From the NCBI GenBank assembly GCA_029941315.1, contig JAPYQE010000003.1, forward strand, positions 8,433-72,432: a DNA stretch of 64,000 nt, given 5' to 3'. Each line of letters opens with the position of its first letter. The stretch's first letter is position 1. Under the pieces are notes generated by a model. It had not been told where the DNA came from. It was given only the letters and a program-made list of their open reading frames with translations, and searched no databases. The position numbers were made by a program, and so were the translations under genes. Shown here piece by piece: positions 1 through 9,006 of the stretch. Source of the stretch: GCA-2724215 sp015660315 (lineage in GTDB: Bacteria; Latescibacterota; UBA2968; UBA8231).

Positions 1-3000
1 GTTTTAGCGCGGGCGAATTCGCCGCTAGCGCACTGCTCGATGCGGCCGCCAATTATAAGCAGGGTCAGGACTTACGGCAAGCCATTGCCGCCTATCGACG
101 TCTACTTGCCGACTATGCAACTTCGCCGCAAGTGCACTTGGCCCGTTATCGATTGGCCCGATTGCGCTTTGCCGCCGGCAAAGCCGAAGAAGCCCAACAA
201 CTGCTCAGTCAAATTATCGCCACTGAGCCCGCCCCACCCGAAGCGCCCAGTGCCCTACTGCTCGGCGGACGCATCGATCTTTTCTTGGGCAACCGCGAAG
301 CCGCTGAGACCCGCTTCAAATCGCTGGAAAAACGCTTTCCCTCGGCAGCGCAGACCGATAGTGCCTATCTGCATTACGCCGACCACCTCTATGGGTTGCG
401 CCTCTTTAGCCAAGCAGGTGACGCCTACCAAAAAGCCTTCGACAAAATCGGCAACGCGACCCTCAAAGAGAGCGCTCTGCTAGGTCTCGCCGACGCCCGA
501 CGCCAAAGCCAGCAAACACGTGAAGCACTCGGCCACTACGAACGGTTGATCGCCGGGCTTGAACCCGGCCACCCGGCCTATCTCAAAGCACGCTTGGGAC
601 AGGCCATTGCCTTGGGACGGGCCGGACAGTTCGCCTTGGCGGTGGGCATGTTCCAAGGGCTGATCCAAATCGATGGCGCACCTGAAGCCAAGGACGCACT
701 ACGTGAATTGGGCGTGCTCTACAAGCGGCGCGGCGACCACAGCCGCTCGATCACTTGGTATCGCCGCTATTTGCAGGAAACCGACACGGCTTCCGACGCC
801 GTCCGCTCCGACCTAGCCGAACTCTATAGCTCAACCGGCTATTACGAAGAGGCCATCGCGCTCTATCGCAAACTGGCATCGGGTCAGGGCGAAGTCGCCG
901 CCAAAGCGCAATTCGGTTTGGCCCAAGTCTTTGAAGAAAGCAGCCAACCCCGCGCCGCGCTACGCGAATATGTCGCCTATCTCGAGCTCTTTCCCGCCGA
1001 CCGCCAGAGCGAGGCCGTGCGCGAGCGCATTGAGTATTTGCGCGAATTCACCGTCATGAACCAGGCCGACCTCAACCGCGCGCTGCAAAAGGCCTGGATC
1101 GACGAGTTGAGCGGCACCCCGCGTCAACTAGCGCAATTAGACGTAGCGCGGGTACTTTTCGAGCACCACGATTTCGAGGCCGCTGCTAAATCTTTCGAAC
1201 ACTACGCCGCGGCTTATTCCAACGACCACTACAGCAGCGAGGCGCAATATTTCCTGGCCGAGAGCTTGCTCAAACTCGCCCGCCAACGCCAACTCGAAGC
1301 GCAACCCGGCCGTGCCGATTCGCTGCGCGCCCTCGCACTACAAGAATACCGCATTCTCGCCGGGCAACCCGCAGAGGCTACGAGCGACAACTCCTGGACC
1401 CAGCGCGCACAAATTCGCCTTATCGAAACCCAGGCCGAAAGCGGTCCGGACTCATTGCGCCTACTTACACTAGAAAAGGGTTTTGCCGCCTTCGTCGTCG
1501 AAGCTGTCGAGGGCCAGAGCCCGCAATTGGACCAGGCGCTCTTACAGCTAGGCGACGCGCGACGTCAGCTCGCGACCACCGACTCTACCCGCCTCGATGG
1601 CGCCGCCGAGGCTTACCGTCAGCTCCGTCGGCTCACACCCGACAGCCCGCTCGTACCTCAAGCACTATTGGGCGCCGGTCTTTATCACGCGCAAAAAGGC
1701 CAGTACCAAGCGGCGGCCGACTCGCTCGAACGCTTGCTCGGCGACTATCCCGACAACCCGCTGACAGCGCAGGTCCTCTTTGAGTTGGGCCATATCCGCC
1801 TGGCGCAAGACCGACCGCAAGAGGCCATCGCTCGTTTGCAAGAGCTGCGTTGGGGCTATCCGGCCTTTCCCAAACGCCGCGCCGCGCAAAAACTCCTAGG
1901 CGACACCTATTTCCAACTCGGCGAATTCGCCGGCGCCATCGAGCTTTATCAGCCACTGGTCACCGGCGCGACAACAGCCGACGACGGCGGCAGGATTCTC
2001 CGTCGCATCGCCCAAGCTTATCATCGGCTAGGCCGCCACGGCGAAGCATTGGAAGCTTATCGACAAGTGCTCACCGACGGGGCGGACGCAGGCTTGGACA
2101 GTATTTATTTCGCGCAAGCCGTATTGCAGTTGCAACTCGGACAAGAGGACGAAGCTTTTCGACTTTTTCAGCAGGTGGGGAAAGAATTCGCGTCTGGGGA
2201 TCTGGCCGTCGAAGCCTCGACCCGGGCCGGTCATATCGCCTTTGTGCGGGAGCGCTACAAACAGGCTCAACAAATTTATCAGCCCCTACTAAAACATAGC
2301 GAAGATCCGCTGGTGCACGGACAAGCCGTGCTTGCCCTATTTCGGCTCAAGCGCCTAGAAGAGGGACGTAAGGCGGGCAAGAACTTCACTAAACGCTTTA
2401 AAGAAGCGACAGAATGGAGCCAGCGCTTTCAACTCGAAGAGGGACAATACTACTTACGGGCGGGCAACTACAAAAAAGCTCTTGCAGCATTCCAAAAAAT
2501 AAAAGGGGGCGAGTGGGCCGATGATGGGGCCTTTCGGGTCGCAACGACACTGTGGATGCAAAACAAAGCAGCGCCTAGCGAGGAAGGCGCTGCTCGCGCA
2601 TTGGAAGCCGTATCGCGCTTCGTGCAGGAACATCCAACCAGCCCGCATGCGGCCGATGCCTATTTGCGCCTAGGCGATTACCAGTATTCGCTGCACAACT
2701 ACCTGCAGGCCGCGGGTGCCTACAAACGCGTTCTCAACGCGACGCAAGTAGCCCGCGACTCGGCCCAGGACGCGGTGTGGAAGCTGCTTAAGAGCTACCA
2801 GGGCGCACACGAATATGAAGCGGCCCACCAGGTAGTCAACCAGCTCCTGCGCCAGTATCCCGAGCACCCAAAAACTGTCGACGCGCAACTTGAACTGGGT
2901 ATCATCCTCAAGGATAAGGGCCATTATCCCCAAGCCATAGAACAGTTTGACGAGTTGCTTTCCCAACAACTGCTCGAAGCCAACAGCGCCTCTGAAGCCC

Positions 3001-3278
3001 GATTCTATATCGGCGAATCGTACCAGAATATGGGCGAATACCGCAAGGCCATCGAAGCCTACTACAAAGTCAGCTACCACGGCGCCAAGGGGTTTAGCCA
3101 GTGGATCACGTCGGCGGATTTCCAGCGCGCGCGCTGTCACCAATCGCTGGGCGAACACGCTACAGCCATCACCGTCTACGAGCGCATCGTGCGCCGCGAA
3201 GGGGGCCAAAGCCCCCAAGGGGAGATGGCCCAAGAACAGATCGTTGCCTTGCGCCGCAGTTTAGGCAATCGCAACTAA
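1..3278 (+). CDS. Large TPR-repeat protein, 5' end outside window
   Basis: The reading frame is already open at base 3 and runs to the TAA at 3276-3278, so the gene begins upstream of the window; the GTG at 132 is only an internal start candidate. More than 1,080 residues are visible, made almost entirely of tetratricopeptide-like helical pairs (A/G-x3-Y and E-A-x2-x-Y patterns) repeated to the C-terminus. Such proteins act as protein-binding scaffolds; the repeats resemble the TPR_6/YbgF and outer-membrane assembly lipoprotein type, which are often envelope proteins. No signal peptide can be judged because the N-terminus is missing. A Crp/Fnr-type regulator follows 25 bases downstream. The specific partner or role cannot be told from sequence. 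Confidence 0.9.
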   Translation, partial: FSAGEFAASALLDAAANYKQGQDLRQAIAAYRRLLADYATSPQVHLARYRLARLRFAAGKAEEAQQLLSQIIATEPAPPEAPSALLLGGRIDLFLGNREAAETRFKSLEKRFPSAAQTDSAYLHYADHLYGLRLFSQAGDAYQKAFDKIGNATLKESALLGLADARRQSQQTREALGHYERLIAGLEPGHPAYLKARLGQAIALGRAGQFALAVGMFQGLIQIDGAPEAKDALRELGVLYKRRGDHSRSITWYRRYLQETDTASDAVRSDLAELYSSTGYYEEAIALYRKLASGQGEVAAKAQFGLAQVFEESSQPRAALREYVAYLELFPADRQSEAVRERIEYLREFTVMNQADLNRALQKAWIDELSGTPRQLAQLDVARVLFEHHDFEAAAKSFEHYAAAYSNDHYSSEAQYFLAESLLKLARQRQLEAQPGRADSLRALALQEYRILAGQPAEATSDNSWTQRAQIRLIETQAESGPDSLRLLTLEKGFAAFVVEAVEGQSPQLDQALLQLGDARRQLATTDSTRLDGAAEAYRQLRRLTPDSPLVPQALLGAGLYHAQKGQYQAAADSLERLLGDYPDNPLTAQVLFELGHIRLAQDRPQEAIARLQELRWGYPAFPKRRAAQKLLGDTYFQLGEFAGAIELYQPLVTGATTADDGGRILRRIAQAYHRLGRHGEALEAYRQVLTDGADAGLDSIYFAQAVLQLQLGQEDEAFRLFQQVGKEFASGDLAVEASTRAGHIAFVRERYKQAQQIYQPLLKHSEDPLVHGQAVLALFRLKRLEEGRKAGKNFTKRFKEATEWSQRFQLEEGQYYLRAGNYKKALAAFQKIKGGEWADDGAFRVATTLWMQNKAAPSEEGAARALEAVSRFVQEHPTSPHAADAYLRLGDYQYSLHNYLQAAGAYKRVLNATQVARDSAQDAVWKLLKSYQGAHEYEAAHQVVNQLLRQYPEHPKTVDAQLELGIILKDKGHYPQAIEQFDELLSQQLLEANSASEARFYIGESYQNMGEYRKAIEAYYKVSYHGAKGFSQWITSADFQRARCHQSLGEHATAITVYERIVRREGGQSPQGEMAQEQIVALRRSLGNRN

Positions 3279-3303
3279 GGCGCCAATGGCAGGGAGAAAT
3301 CCG

Positions 3304-3975
3304 ATGACTCATCTCGATTTTCTGCGTAATGTGTCACTCTTTGAGAGCCTGAACCAACAAGAGTTGGAAGCCCTTTCGGATGTGACCTTTACCCGCACCT
3401 TCAGCAAGGACAATGTCATTATCCTCGCCGAAGAAGAGGGCGACACGCTCTTTATCCTAAAAAAAGGCCAAGTAAAGGTCAGCATTGTCAGCGAAGAGGG
3501 CCGCGAGGTGATCCTGTCCCTTTTGGGGTCGGGATCGGTTTTTGGCGAACTATCACTCTTGGACGGCAAGCCGCGTTCGGCCAATGTTGTGGCCATCGAA
3601 GAAACCGACCTTCTGATGCTGCGTCGCGCCGATTTTCTGCAACTCATCTACAAAACGCCGCAGATCGCCTCCGCGCTCTTAGCCGAGCTCGCAACTCGCC
3701 TGCGCAAAACCGATCGCCAGATTGAAGGCCTGGCCCTGCTAGATGTGACCAGTCGAATTTCCGATACCTTGCTACAACTGGCCACTGAGCAGGGCGCAGA
3801 GGCGAGCGATGGCGTCACGATCGAAAGCCGGCCCACTCATCAGGAGTTGGCCAATATGTCGGGCACTACCCGCGAGACGGTTTCGCGGGTTCTCAAGCGC
3901 CTTGAGGGCCAGGGCTATATCAACCGCAACGGGCGCAAGATCACGATACTGCGCGAGGATACGTGGAAGACCTGA
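3304..3975 (+). CDS. Crp/Fnr family transcriptional regulator
   Basis: A 223-residue protein with an N-terminal cyclic-nucleotide-binding beta-roll (about residues 10-125, including FGELSLLDGKPRSA, the phosphate-binding-cassette region) and a C-terminal winged helix-turn-helix (about 150-215, recognition helix in TRETVSRVLKRLEGQGYI). There is no N-terminal cysteine cluster, so it is not an oxygen-sensing Fe-S FNR; the RSA in the cassette fits a nucleotide-binding member, but the ligand is unproven. The ATG at 3304 is chosen because AGGGAG lies about nine bases upstream; an in-frame ATG at 3286 would place that element inside the gene. It sits between the TPR gene and a sigma54-type activator, on the same strand with short gaps. 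Confidence 0.9.
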   Translation: MTHLDFLRNVSLFESLNQQELEALSDVTFTRTFSKDNVIILAEEEGDTLFILKKGQVKVSIVSEEGREVILSLLGSGSVFGELSLLDGKPRSANVVAIEETDLLMLRRADFLQLIYKTPQIASALLAELATRLRKTDRQIEGLALLDVTSRISDTLLQLATEQGAEASDGVTIESRPTHQELANMSGTTRETVSRVLKRLEGQGYINRNGRKITILREDTWKT

Positions 3976-3982
3976 TCCAATT

Positions 3983-5617
3983 ATGGCTACCTCTTCCCGA
4001 CATCGCATTCTGCTGCTAACCCAGCACCCGACGCTAGAGGCGGAGTTTCGATCCGCTTGCAATGGCGCGCGCCTGAAGGTAATCGACACGCCCAATAGCG
4101 GCACCCTCGATCCGCTGTTGAGGCGCGGAGTCGACTTGGTCGCCTTCGACTTGGCGCTCTCGAACGAGACGCTAGCGGCAGGTATTACCGCGCTCGACGG
4201 GTTCCGCGACGTGCCCATACTAGGTTTGGGCAAAGCAAACGAGGGCTGGCACCTGCTCCTGCGCGGCTCGCCGCTTGAAGACCAGATCACTCCGCCCTTC
4301 GAAAAAGGCGCGCTACAAAAAAAACTGGCCCAGCTAGTCGAACGAGGGCGTTTCTTGCGCGGGTCCGAGCTAGTCGGCGAATCGATGGCGATGCGCCAGT
4401 TGCGCGAGCGCATCCTGCTTATCGCACCCACACCAGTATCGTCGATCCTGCTGACGGGCGAGAGCGGTGCCGGCAAGGACCTGGTCGCCGAAGCCCTACA
4501 CCGCTACAGCGTCCGACGCGAGCACCCCATGCGCCCGCTCAACTGCGGCGCCATCCCCGAAAATCTGCTGGAAAACGAACTCTTCGGGCACGAAAAGGGG
4601 GCCTTCACCGATGCCCGTGCGCAACATCAGGGCATCTTCGAGCAGGCTAATAACGGCACGGTGTTTCTCGATGAAATCGGCGAGATGTCACTCGCCGCGC
4701 AAGTGCGGCTGTTGCGCGTGCTTGAGCAACGCGAAGTCACCCGCATCGGCGGGCATACGACCATACCCGTCGATATTCGCATTATCGCCGCGACGAACCG
4801 GGACTTGCAAGAGGCGGTGGCCGAGCGCGCGTTTCGCCTCGACCTCTATCATCGGCTCAAAGTCGTCGAACTCGCCATTCCCCCGCTGCGCCGCCGCAGC
4901 GAGGACATTCCCCTACTGATCGAACGATTCACCAGCGAACTAAGCCAAGGCAACAAAACCCGCCTCGAAGGTTTCTCACCAGGGGCGATGGACCTTTTAC
5001 AAAACTACGCCTGGCCCGGCAACGTGCGCGAATTGCGCAACATTATCGAGCATCTAGTCTTCCTCGCGCCACGCGCAATCGTTGAACCCGAAGATCTTTT
5101 CCCGAATTTGGAAAACCCGCGGACCTCCGCGCGAAATTTGCCGGTGCCCACCAACAAAACACCGGACCAATCGGAGCGCGAGTTAATCTACTTCGCCCTC
5201 CTAGATCTCAAACGCGAAGTTGCCGAGTTGAGGAATACCGTTGAACGCACCGCACAATCGCCGGTCGCGAGCGATATCCCACCCTTGCGGGACCCCCGCA
5301 CCGCGACGCCTGGACCACCTCAGCACCACACGAACCAACCCATCGCTCAACCCATCGCTCAACCCATCGCTCAACCCGTCTCATCCGACAGGCCTCACCA
5401 GATCGTCTATCCGGTCGAGGACGCGCCCTACGACACCGAAAACGACCGCCCCCAACACGCGGCCGTCGAACCACTGCGCACACTGAGGGACCTGGAGAAA
5501 GAAGCCATTGAACAAGCGCTCGACCGAGTCGGCAGCAACCGCCGGAAAGCCGCGGACATTCTCGGCATCAGCGCCCGGACGCTCTACCGGAAGCTAAAAG
5601 AATACGGTCTCGAATGA
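3983..5617 (+). CDS. Sigma54-dependent-type activator with degenerate receiver domain
   Basis: A 544-residue protein. Residues about 1-120 look like a response-regulator fold but lack the acidic pair after strand 1 (sequence LLLTQHP) and the usual Lys-Pro near strand 5 (TPPFEK), so normal phosphorylation is doubtful. An AAA+ domain follows with Walker A GESGAGKD and Walker B FLDEIGEM; the sigma54-contact loop reads GAFTDA instead of the commoner GAFTGA. A low-complexity linker with three near-perfect PIAQ repeats (DNA 12-mers near 5339-5374) leads to a C-terminal Fis-type HTH (NRRKAADILGISARTLYRKL). The start is the ATG at 3983; the longer upstream frame is only the shadow of the preceding gene. 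Its stop overlaps the htrA start by four bases, suggesting translational coupling. Confidence 0.9.
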   Translation: MATSSRHRILLLTQHPTLEAEFRSACNGARLKVIDTPNSGTLDPLLRRGVDLVAFDLALSNETLAAGITALDGFRDVPILGLGKANEGWHLLLRGSPLEDQITPPFEKGALQKKLAQLVERGRFLRGSELVGESMAMRQLRERILLIAPTPVSSILLTGESGAGKDLVAEALHRYSVRREHPMRPLNCGAIPENLLENELFGHEKGAFTDARAQHQGIFEQANNGTVFLDEIGEMSLAAQVRLLRVLEQREVTRIGGHTTIPVDIRIIAATNRDLQEAVAERAFRLDLYHRLKVVELAIPPLRRRSEDIPLLIERFTSELSQGNKTRLEGFSPGAMDLLQNYAWPGNVRELRNIIEHLVFLAPRAIVEPEDLFPNLENPRTSARNLPVPTNKTPDQSERELIYFALLDLKREVAELRNTVERTAQSPVASDIPPLRDPRTATPGPPQHHTNQPIAQPIAQPIAQPVSSDRPHQIVYPVEDAPYDTENDRPQHAAVEPLRTLRDLEKEAIEQALDRVGSNRRKAADILGISARTLYRKLKEYGLE

Positions 5618-7071
5618 AGCACCCCGGGCTACCGCGGCTTGCGATCATCTCTTGCGCCCTTCTGCTCTTTGCAGCCTTTTCCTCTAGGGCACAGAATACC
5701 ACAGAGAGCATGCAACGGCTTGAAGACCTCAGCCAGGCATTCCGTCACGCCTACGAACAAGTGCGGCCGGCCGTAGTCCTCATCGCAACGACCCGGTCCT
5801 GGCAACAACACCTTTTACCCCGCTTCCATCCGAGAGTTCCGGATCTTCCCGAAGAAGATTTCCGCGGTATGGGATCGGGTACTATCATTAGCGACGACGG
5901 TTATATACTCAGTAACTACCACGTCATCGCAGGCGCCGACTCCATACAGGTCACCCTCTCCGACCGCCGCACCTACCAGGCCGAGGTCGTTGGTTTCGAC
6001 TCGCTGATCGACATCGCGCTACTCAAGGTCGACGCCGAGAAATTGCCCACCGTGCGTATTGCCGATTCGGATCTTTTGCAAGTCGGTGATTGGGTATTAG
6101 CCATCGGCCACCCTTTGGGCATGGGTGCAACACTGACCCACGGTATTATCAGCGCCCTTGGACGCCAAGCGGGCGTTTTCGCCCTAGGCACCGATGAGGA
6201 CAAAGGCTACGCCATCGAGAGCTTTATCCAAACCAACGCGGTCATCAACCCCGGCAATTCAGGCGGCCCCCTGCTCGATTTGCAGGGCAGGGTAATAGGC
6301 ATCAATACCGCCATTTCGACGCGTACTGGCTACTATATCGGTTATGGATTGGCCGTACCGATCAATCTGGCCAACGAGGTAGTAGACGACCTATTGGTGC
6401 ACGGTCGGATCGTCCGCGGCTATCTTGGCGTAAGCATGGAACCTGAGATGACTCAAGACCTAATCCGCAAACACGGCCTGGATATGGATCGCCCGCACGG
6501 CGTTTACCTCACCGGTGTTAAACCCAATAGCCCCGCCGAGCGCGGCGGCCTACTCGTCGGGGACATCGTGCTATCCGTCGATGGCACCGAGGTCGACCAC
6601 TCCAACCAGATCCAGACCCTGATTTACAATCGCGACCCGGGCGAAACAATCGATCTGCACATTCTGCGCCAGGGCCAGCGGCAGTACCTCGGTGTCGAGC
6701 TCGGCGAACGCGCAGAAGACCGCATCCTAGCTCGGGGCCATCAGCGGGTTTCACAGTTGGGGCTTTCGGTCGAACCACTGCCTCCGGAACTGGCCTTTGA
6801 GCTGGGTTTTAACAGCCATGTCGCCGCCGAGCTAGGTTTCGACCAGGACGAGGGACCCGTCGTCGTCGTCGCGGTCGATCCGGGAGGCCCCGCAGCCGCC
6901 AAGGGCATCCAGACGCACGATGTAATTACCGAAGTCGACCAAGAGCGCATCACCTCGCTGCAACAGTTTATGCATTTTGTTTCGGGATTAGAGCAGGGAC
7001 GGTCGGCATTATTTTGGTTTTGGCGGCCTGAGAACGGCATTGATGTGCGAGCGTTAAAAATTCCAGAATGA
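5614..7071 (+). CDS. HtrA/Deg-family periplasmic serine protease
   Basis: A 485-residue protein with a Sec signal peptide (hydrophobic stretch to about residue 26, ending SSRAQ), a trypsin-like domain with the His in NYHVI, the Asp in DSLIDIALLKV and the Ser in NPGNSGGPLL, and two C-terminal PDZ domains (about 285-375 and 395-480). Family members degrade or refold misfolded envelope proteins and are activated by peptide binding to the PDZ domains. The second PDZ is flanked by an acidic, valine-rich stretch. Overlap with the upstream activator gene (ATGA) suggests that one transcript carries both, which would fit an envelope stress role, though that is inference. Confidence 0.93.
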   Translation: MKHPGLPRLAIISCALLLFAAFSSRAQNTTESMQRLEDLSQAFRHAYEQVRPAVVLIATTRSWQQHLLPRFHPRVPDLPEEDFRGMGSGTIISDDGYILSNYHVIAGADSIQVTLSDRRTYQAEVVGFDSLIDIALLKVDAEKLPTVRIADSDLLQVGDWVLAIGHPLGMGATLTHGIISALGRQAGVFALGTDEDKGYAIESFIQTNAVINPGNSGGPLLDLQGRVIGINTAISTRTGYYIGYGLAVPINLANEVVDDLLVHGRIVRGYLGVSMEPEMTQDLIRKHGLDMDRPHGVYLTGVKPNSPAERGGLLVGDIVLSVDGTEVDHSNQIQTLIYNRDPGETIDLHILRQGQRQYLGVELGERAEDRILARGHQRVSQLGLSVEPLPPELAFELGFNSHVAAELGFDQDEGPVVVVAVDPGGPAAAKGIQTHDVITEVDQERITSLQQFMHFVSGLEQGRSALFWFWRPENGIDVRALKIPE

Positions 7072-7195
7072 AGACGTCAACGGCCACTCCCCCCAAGTCC
7101 CGCGCTGTAGGTGGTATTGTCATACTGTCCTTGTGCATCTTTGCACGTTAGCCGAACTGTCAGCGTATGGCGATTCTGCCGAAAGTACTTGAAAT

Positions 7196-8374
7196 CTGAA
7201 CACGACCAGCTCCAGCGATCCCATAACGCGCGAAGCGCTGCGCTATTTTCAGGGTTCCGAAGGGCGCGAGCTATTAGTACAAGCCGCCGCCACAGGCCAA
7301 AACCCCCTACGCATACAAGAACAACTGCGGCGATCATTTCCTGCCGAGATGTGCCGAGCGGGGCTAGCGCTTGTCGAACTACGACAGCGAGCCGGGGAGA
7401 AATTTATGCGGGCAGAAGAAATGTTCTTCGATCGCGAAGGCTTAGAGATGGCCACCCGCGAAGAGGTCGCCCATTACCGGGCCTGGCGGCTGCGCGACTG
7501 TGAAAAGATCATGGATTTGTGCTGCGGCATCGGTGGTGATTTGCTCGCGTTGGGGCAACAAGCCGAAGTCTTAGCCGTCGACGCGGATCGGCGACGACTG
7601 ACAATGGCCCAGCACAATAGCCAGGTATACGACTTGCAAAAGGTGCGCTTTATCGCGGCCGAGGTACAGTCGTTGCGCATGAACGTCGATGCGGTCTTCG
7701 TCGACCCTGCACGCCGGTCCGGCCAACGCAAGCGGCGGGGTGAGGGTTACTCGCCTCCGCTGAGTTGGGTTGCCGATCTGCGCACAAAAGTATCGCGGCT
7801 GGCCGTTAAAGTCGGACCAGCTATTCCGGAGGAAGACCTACCCCCAGATTGTGAAGTCGAATTTATCTCCTCCGGGGGCCAATGTCGCGAGGGAGCGCTC
7901 TATTTTGGCCAACTGGCCACAACAAGCCGCCGCGCGACGCTCCTACCCGAACGCCACACCCTCGAAACCACCGCCGGACCCGACGTTGTGGTCGCACCGC
8001 CCGGGGCCTATGTCTTTGATCCCAACCCCGCCGTGGTGCGTTCGCATCTGCTCGACGAACTAGCGCGGAAAATCGGCGCGTGGAAGCTCGATCCACAGAT
8101 CGCCTATCTCAGCAGTGACGCTGCCACCGATTCCCCTTTTGTCCGCAGTTATCGCCTGATCCGTTGGCAGCCATTCCAGCTCAAACGATTGCGCCAGACC
8201 TTGCGCGATGAAGGGCTCTATCCGCGAGAAATAAAGAAACGCGGCTTTCCCATGGAACCGCCCGAACTCAGACGTCGGCTCAGCCTCCCACCGGACGGCC
8301 GACCCATAACCCTGTTGCTGACTCGGTTGCGGCAAAAGCCGGTAGTGCTCATTTGCGAAATGCAGGGAAATTAA
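7196..8374 (+). CDS. Class I SAM-dependent methyltransferase, THUMP-like family
   Basis: The first ATG is at 7349, but the frame is open from 7193 and the 51 upstream codons encode a helical segment (REALRYFQGSEGRELL, then NPLRIQEQL) that continues smoothly into the ATG region, as in this family whose members are close to 390 residues. The only near-cognate start is CTG at 7196, without a clear Shine-Dalgarno, so the start is uncertain. The Rossmann methyltransferase core has motif I DLCCGIGGDLLAL and motif IV VDPARR; the C-terminal region is the THUMP-like domain. The substrate is unknown, probably RNA. It lies between htrA and the ccm operon with no evident functional tie. Confidence 0.8.
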   Translation: MNTTSSSDPITREALRYFQGSEGRELLVQAAATGQNPLRIQEQLRRSFPAEMCRAGLALVELRQRAGEKFMRAEEMFFDREGLEMATREEVAHYRAWRLRDCEKIMDLCCGIGGDLLALGQQAEVLAVDADRRRLTMAQHNSQVYDLQKVRFIAAEVQSLRMNVDAVFVDPARRSGQRKRRGEGYSPPLSWVADLRTKVSRLAVKVGPAIPEEDLPPDCEVEFISSGGQCREGALYFGQLATTSRRATLLPERHTLETTAGPDVVVAPPGAYVFDPNPAVVRSHLLDELARKIGAWKLDPQIAYLSSDAATDSPFVRSYRLIRWQPFQLKRLRQTLRDEGLYPREIKKRGFPMEPPELRRRLSLPPDGRPITLLLTRLRQKPVVLICEMQGN

Positions 8375-8440
8375 GCACATTCTAGCTGGTATAGTACGCG
8401 CCGCAGATTTCAGTCTCCCCAAACGCCTTACGATACTCTT

Positions 8441-8875
8441 ATGAGACGCCATAAATTCACGCTCGGCTCTATAGTTATCGCTGCTGGCTTGCTCTATCTC
8501 TTCGTCGCCAGCGTGCAACAATCGACCGCTACCCACCTGACCCTGCAAAACCTGATGATCAAGTCGCCGGGCGATAGCCAGCGCATCCAATTGGGCGGTG
8601 GCACGGTTGTACCAGGTTCGATCGAATGGGACAAATATCACTCCCGTCCAGAGTTCACGATTACCGACGGCGAGCACACCCTAAAGGTGCGATATACTGG
8701 TAATGCGGTCCTGCCCGACACCTTTAAAGACAAGGCGCTGGTCGTGCTCGAAGGCGAATATCACCAAACCAACAACACCTTTACAGCCGACGTTGTCTTC
8801 GCCAAGTGCCCCTCCAAATACGAGGGGCAGAGTTACGACGGCCATGTGCAGGCAATGAATGACGGCAACAGCTAG
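8441..8875 (+). CDS. ccmE: Cytochrome c maturation haem chaperone CcmE, Cys-x3-Tyr type
   Basis: A 144-residue membrane-anchored protein: an N-terminal transmembrane helix (about residues 8-25) followed by a periplasmic OB-fold. CcmE carries haem covalently from CcmC to CcmF. Classical CcmE attaches haem through His in an H-x3-Y motif; here the equivalent segment reads AKCPSKYEG, giving Cys123-x3-Tyr127 and no histidine at that place. This matches the variant reported from archaea and Desulfovibrio (System I*). It heads a cluster containing ccmF, ccmH, ccmA, ccmB, ccmC and ccmD, which fixes the assignment. Confidence 0.9.
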   Translation: MRRHKFTLGSIVIAAGLLYLFVASVQQSTATHLTLQNLMIKSPGDSQRIQLGGGTVVPGSIEWDKYHSRPEFTITDGEHTLKVRYTGNAVLPDTFKDKALVVLEGEYHQTNNTFTADVVFAKCPSKYEGQSYDGHVQAMNDGNS

Positions 8876-8908
8876 TCCACGCCGCACCTTTTATTTTACT
8901 CTCTTGGG

Positions 8909-8985
8909 TTGAATACCCCACAGTTTGCTGCGCTTAGGGGCATGACTAACCCGAGATACCCCGTGGCTTGCCGCGGGGAGATTCA
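8909..8985. repeat. REP-like palindromic element between ccmE and ccmF
   Basis: The spacer holds two related hairpin halves: a decayed one near 8911-8942 (ATACCCCACAG, later AGGGGCA) and a well-formed one at 8959-8978 (CCCCGTGGC facing GCCGCGGGG). It is flanked by TTGAA on the left and TTCAT on the right. This layout resembles the repetitive extragenic palindromes mobilised by REP-associated tyrosine transposases. No transposase is present here. Only one copy is seen in the window, so its repetitive nature is inferred. Confidence 0.45.
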
Positions 8986-9006
8986 TTTTTCCCTCTACAT
9001 TATCAT

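Noticed and set aside
3809..3982. N-terminal extension of the sigma54-type activator.
   Set aside because: It overlaps the end of the Crp/Fnr gene in another frame, and its residues are not domain-like; the ATG at 3983 is better.
5339..5374. Three nearly identical 12-base repeats, at first sight a short array.
   Set aside because: They are in frame in the activator gene and code a Pro-Ile-Ala-Gln linker repeat; there are no spacers and no cas genes.
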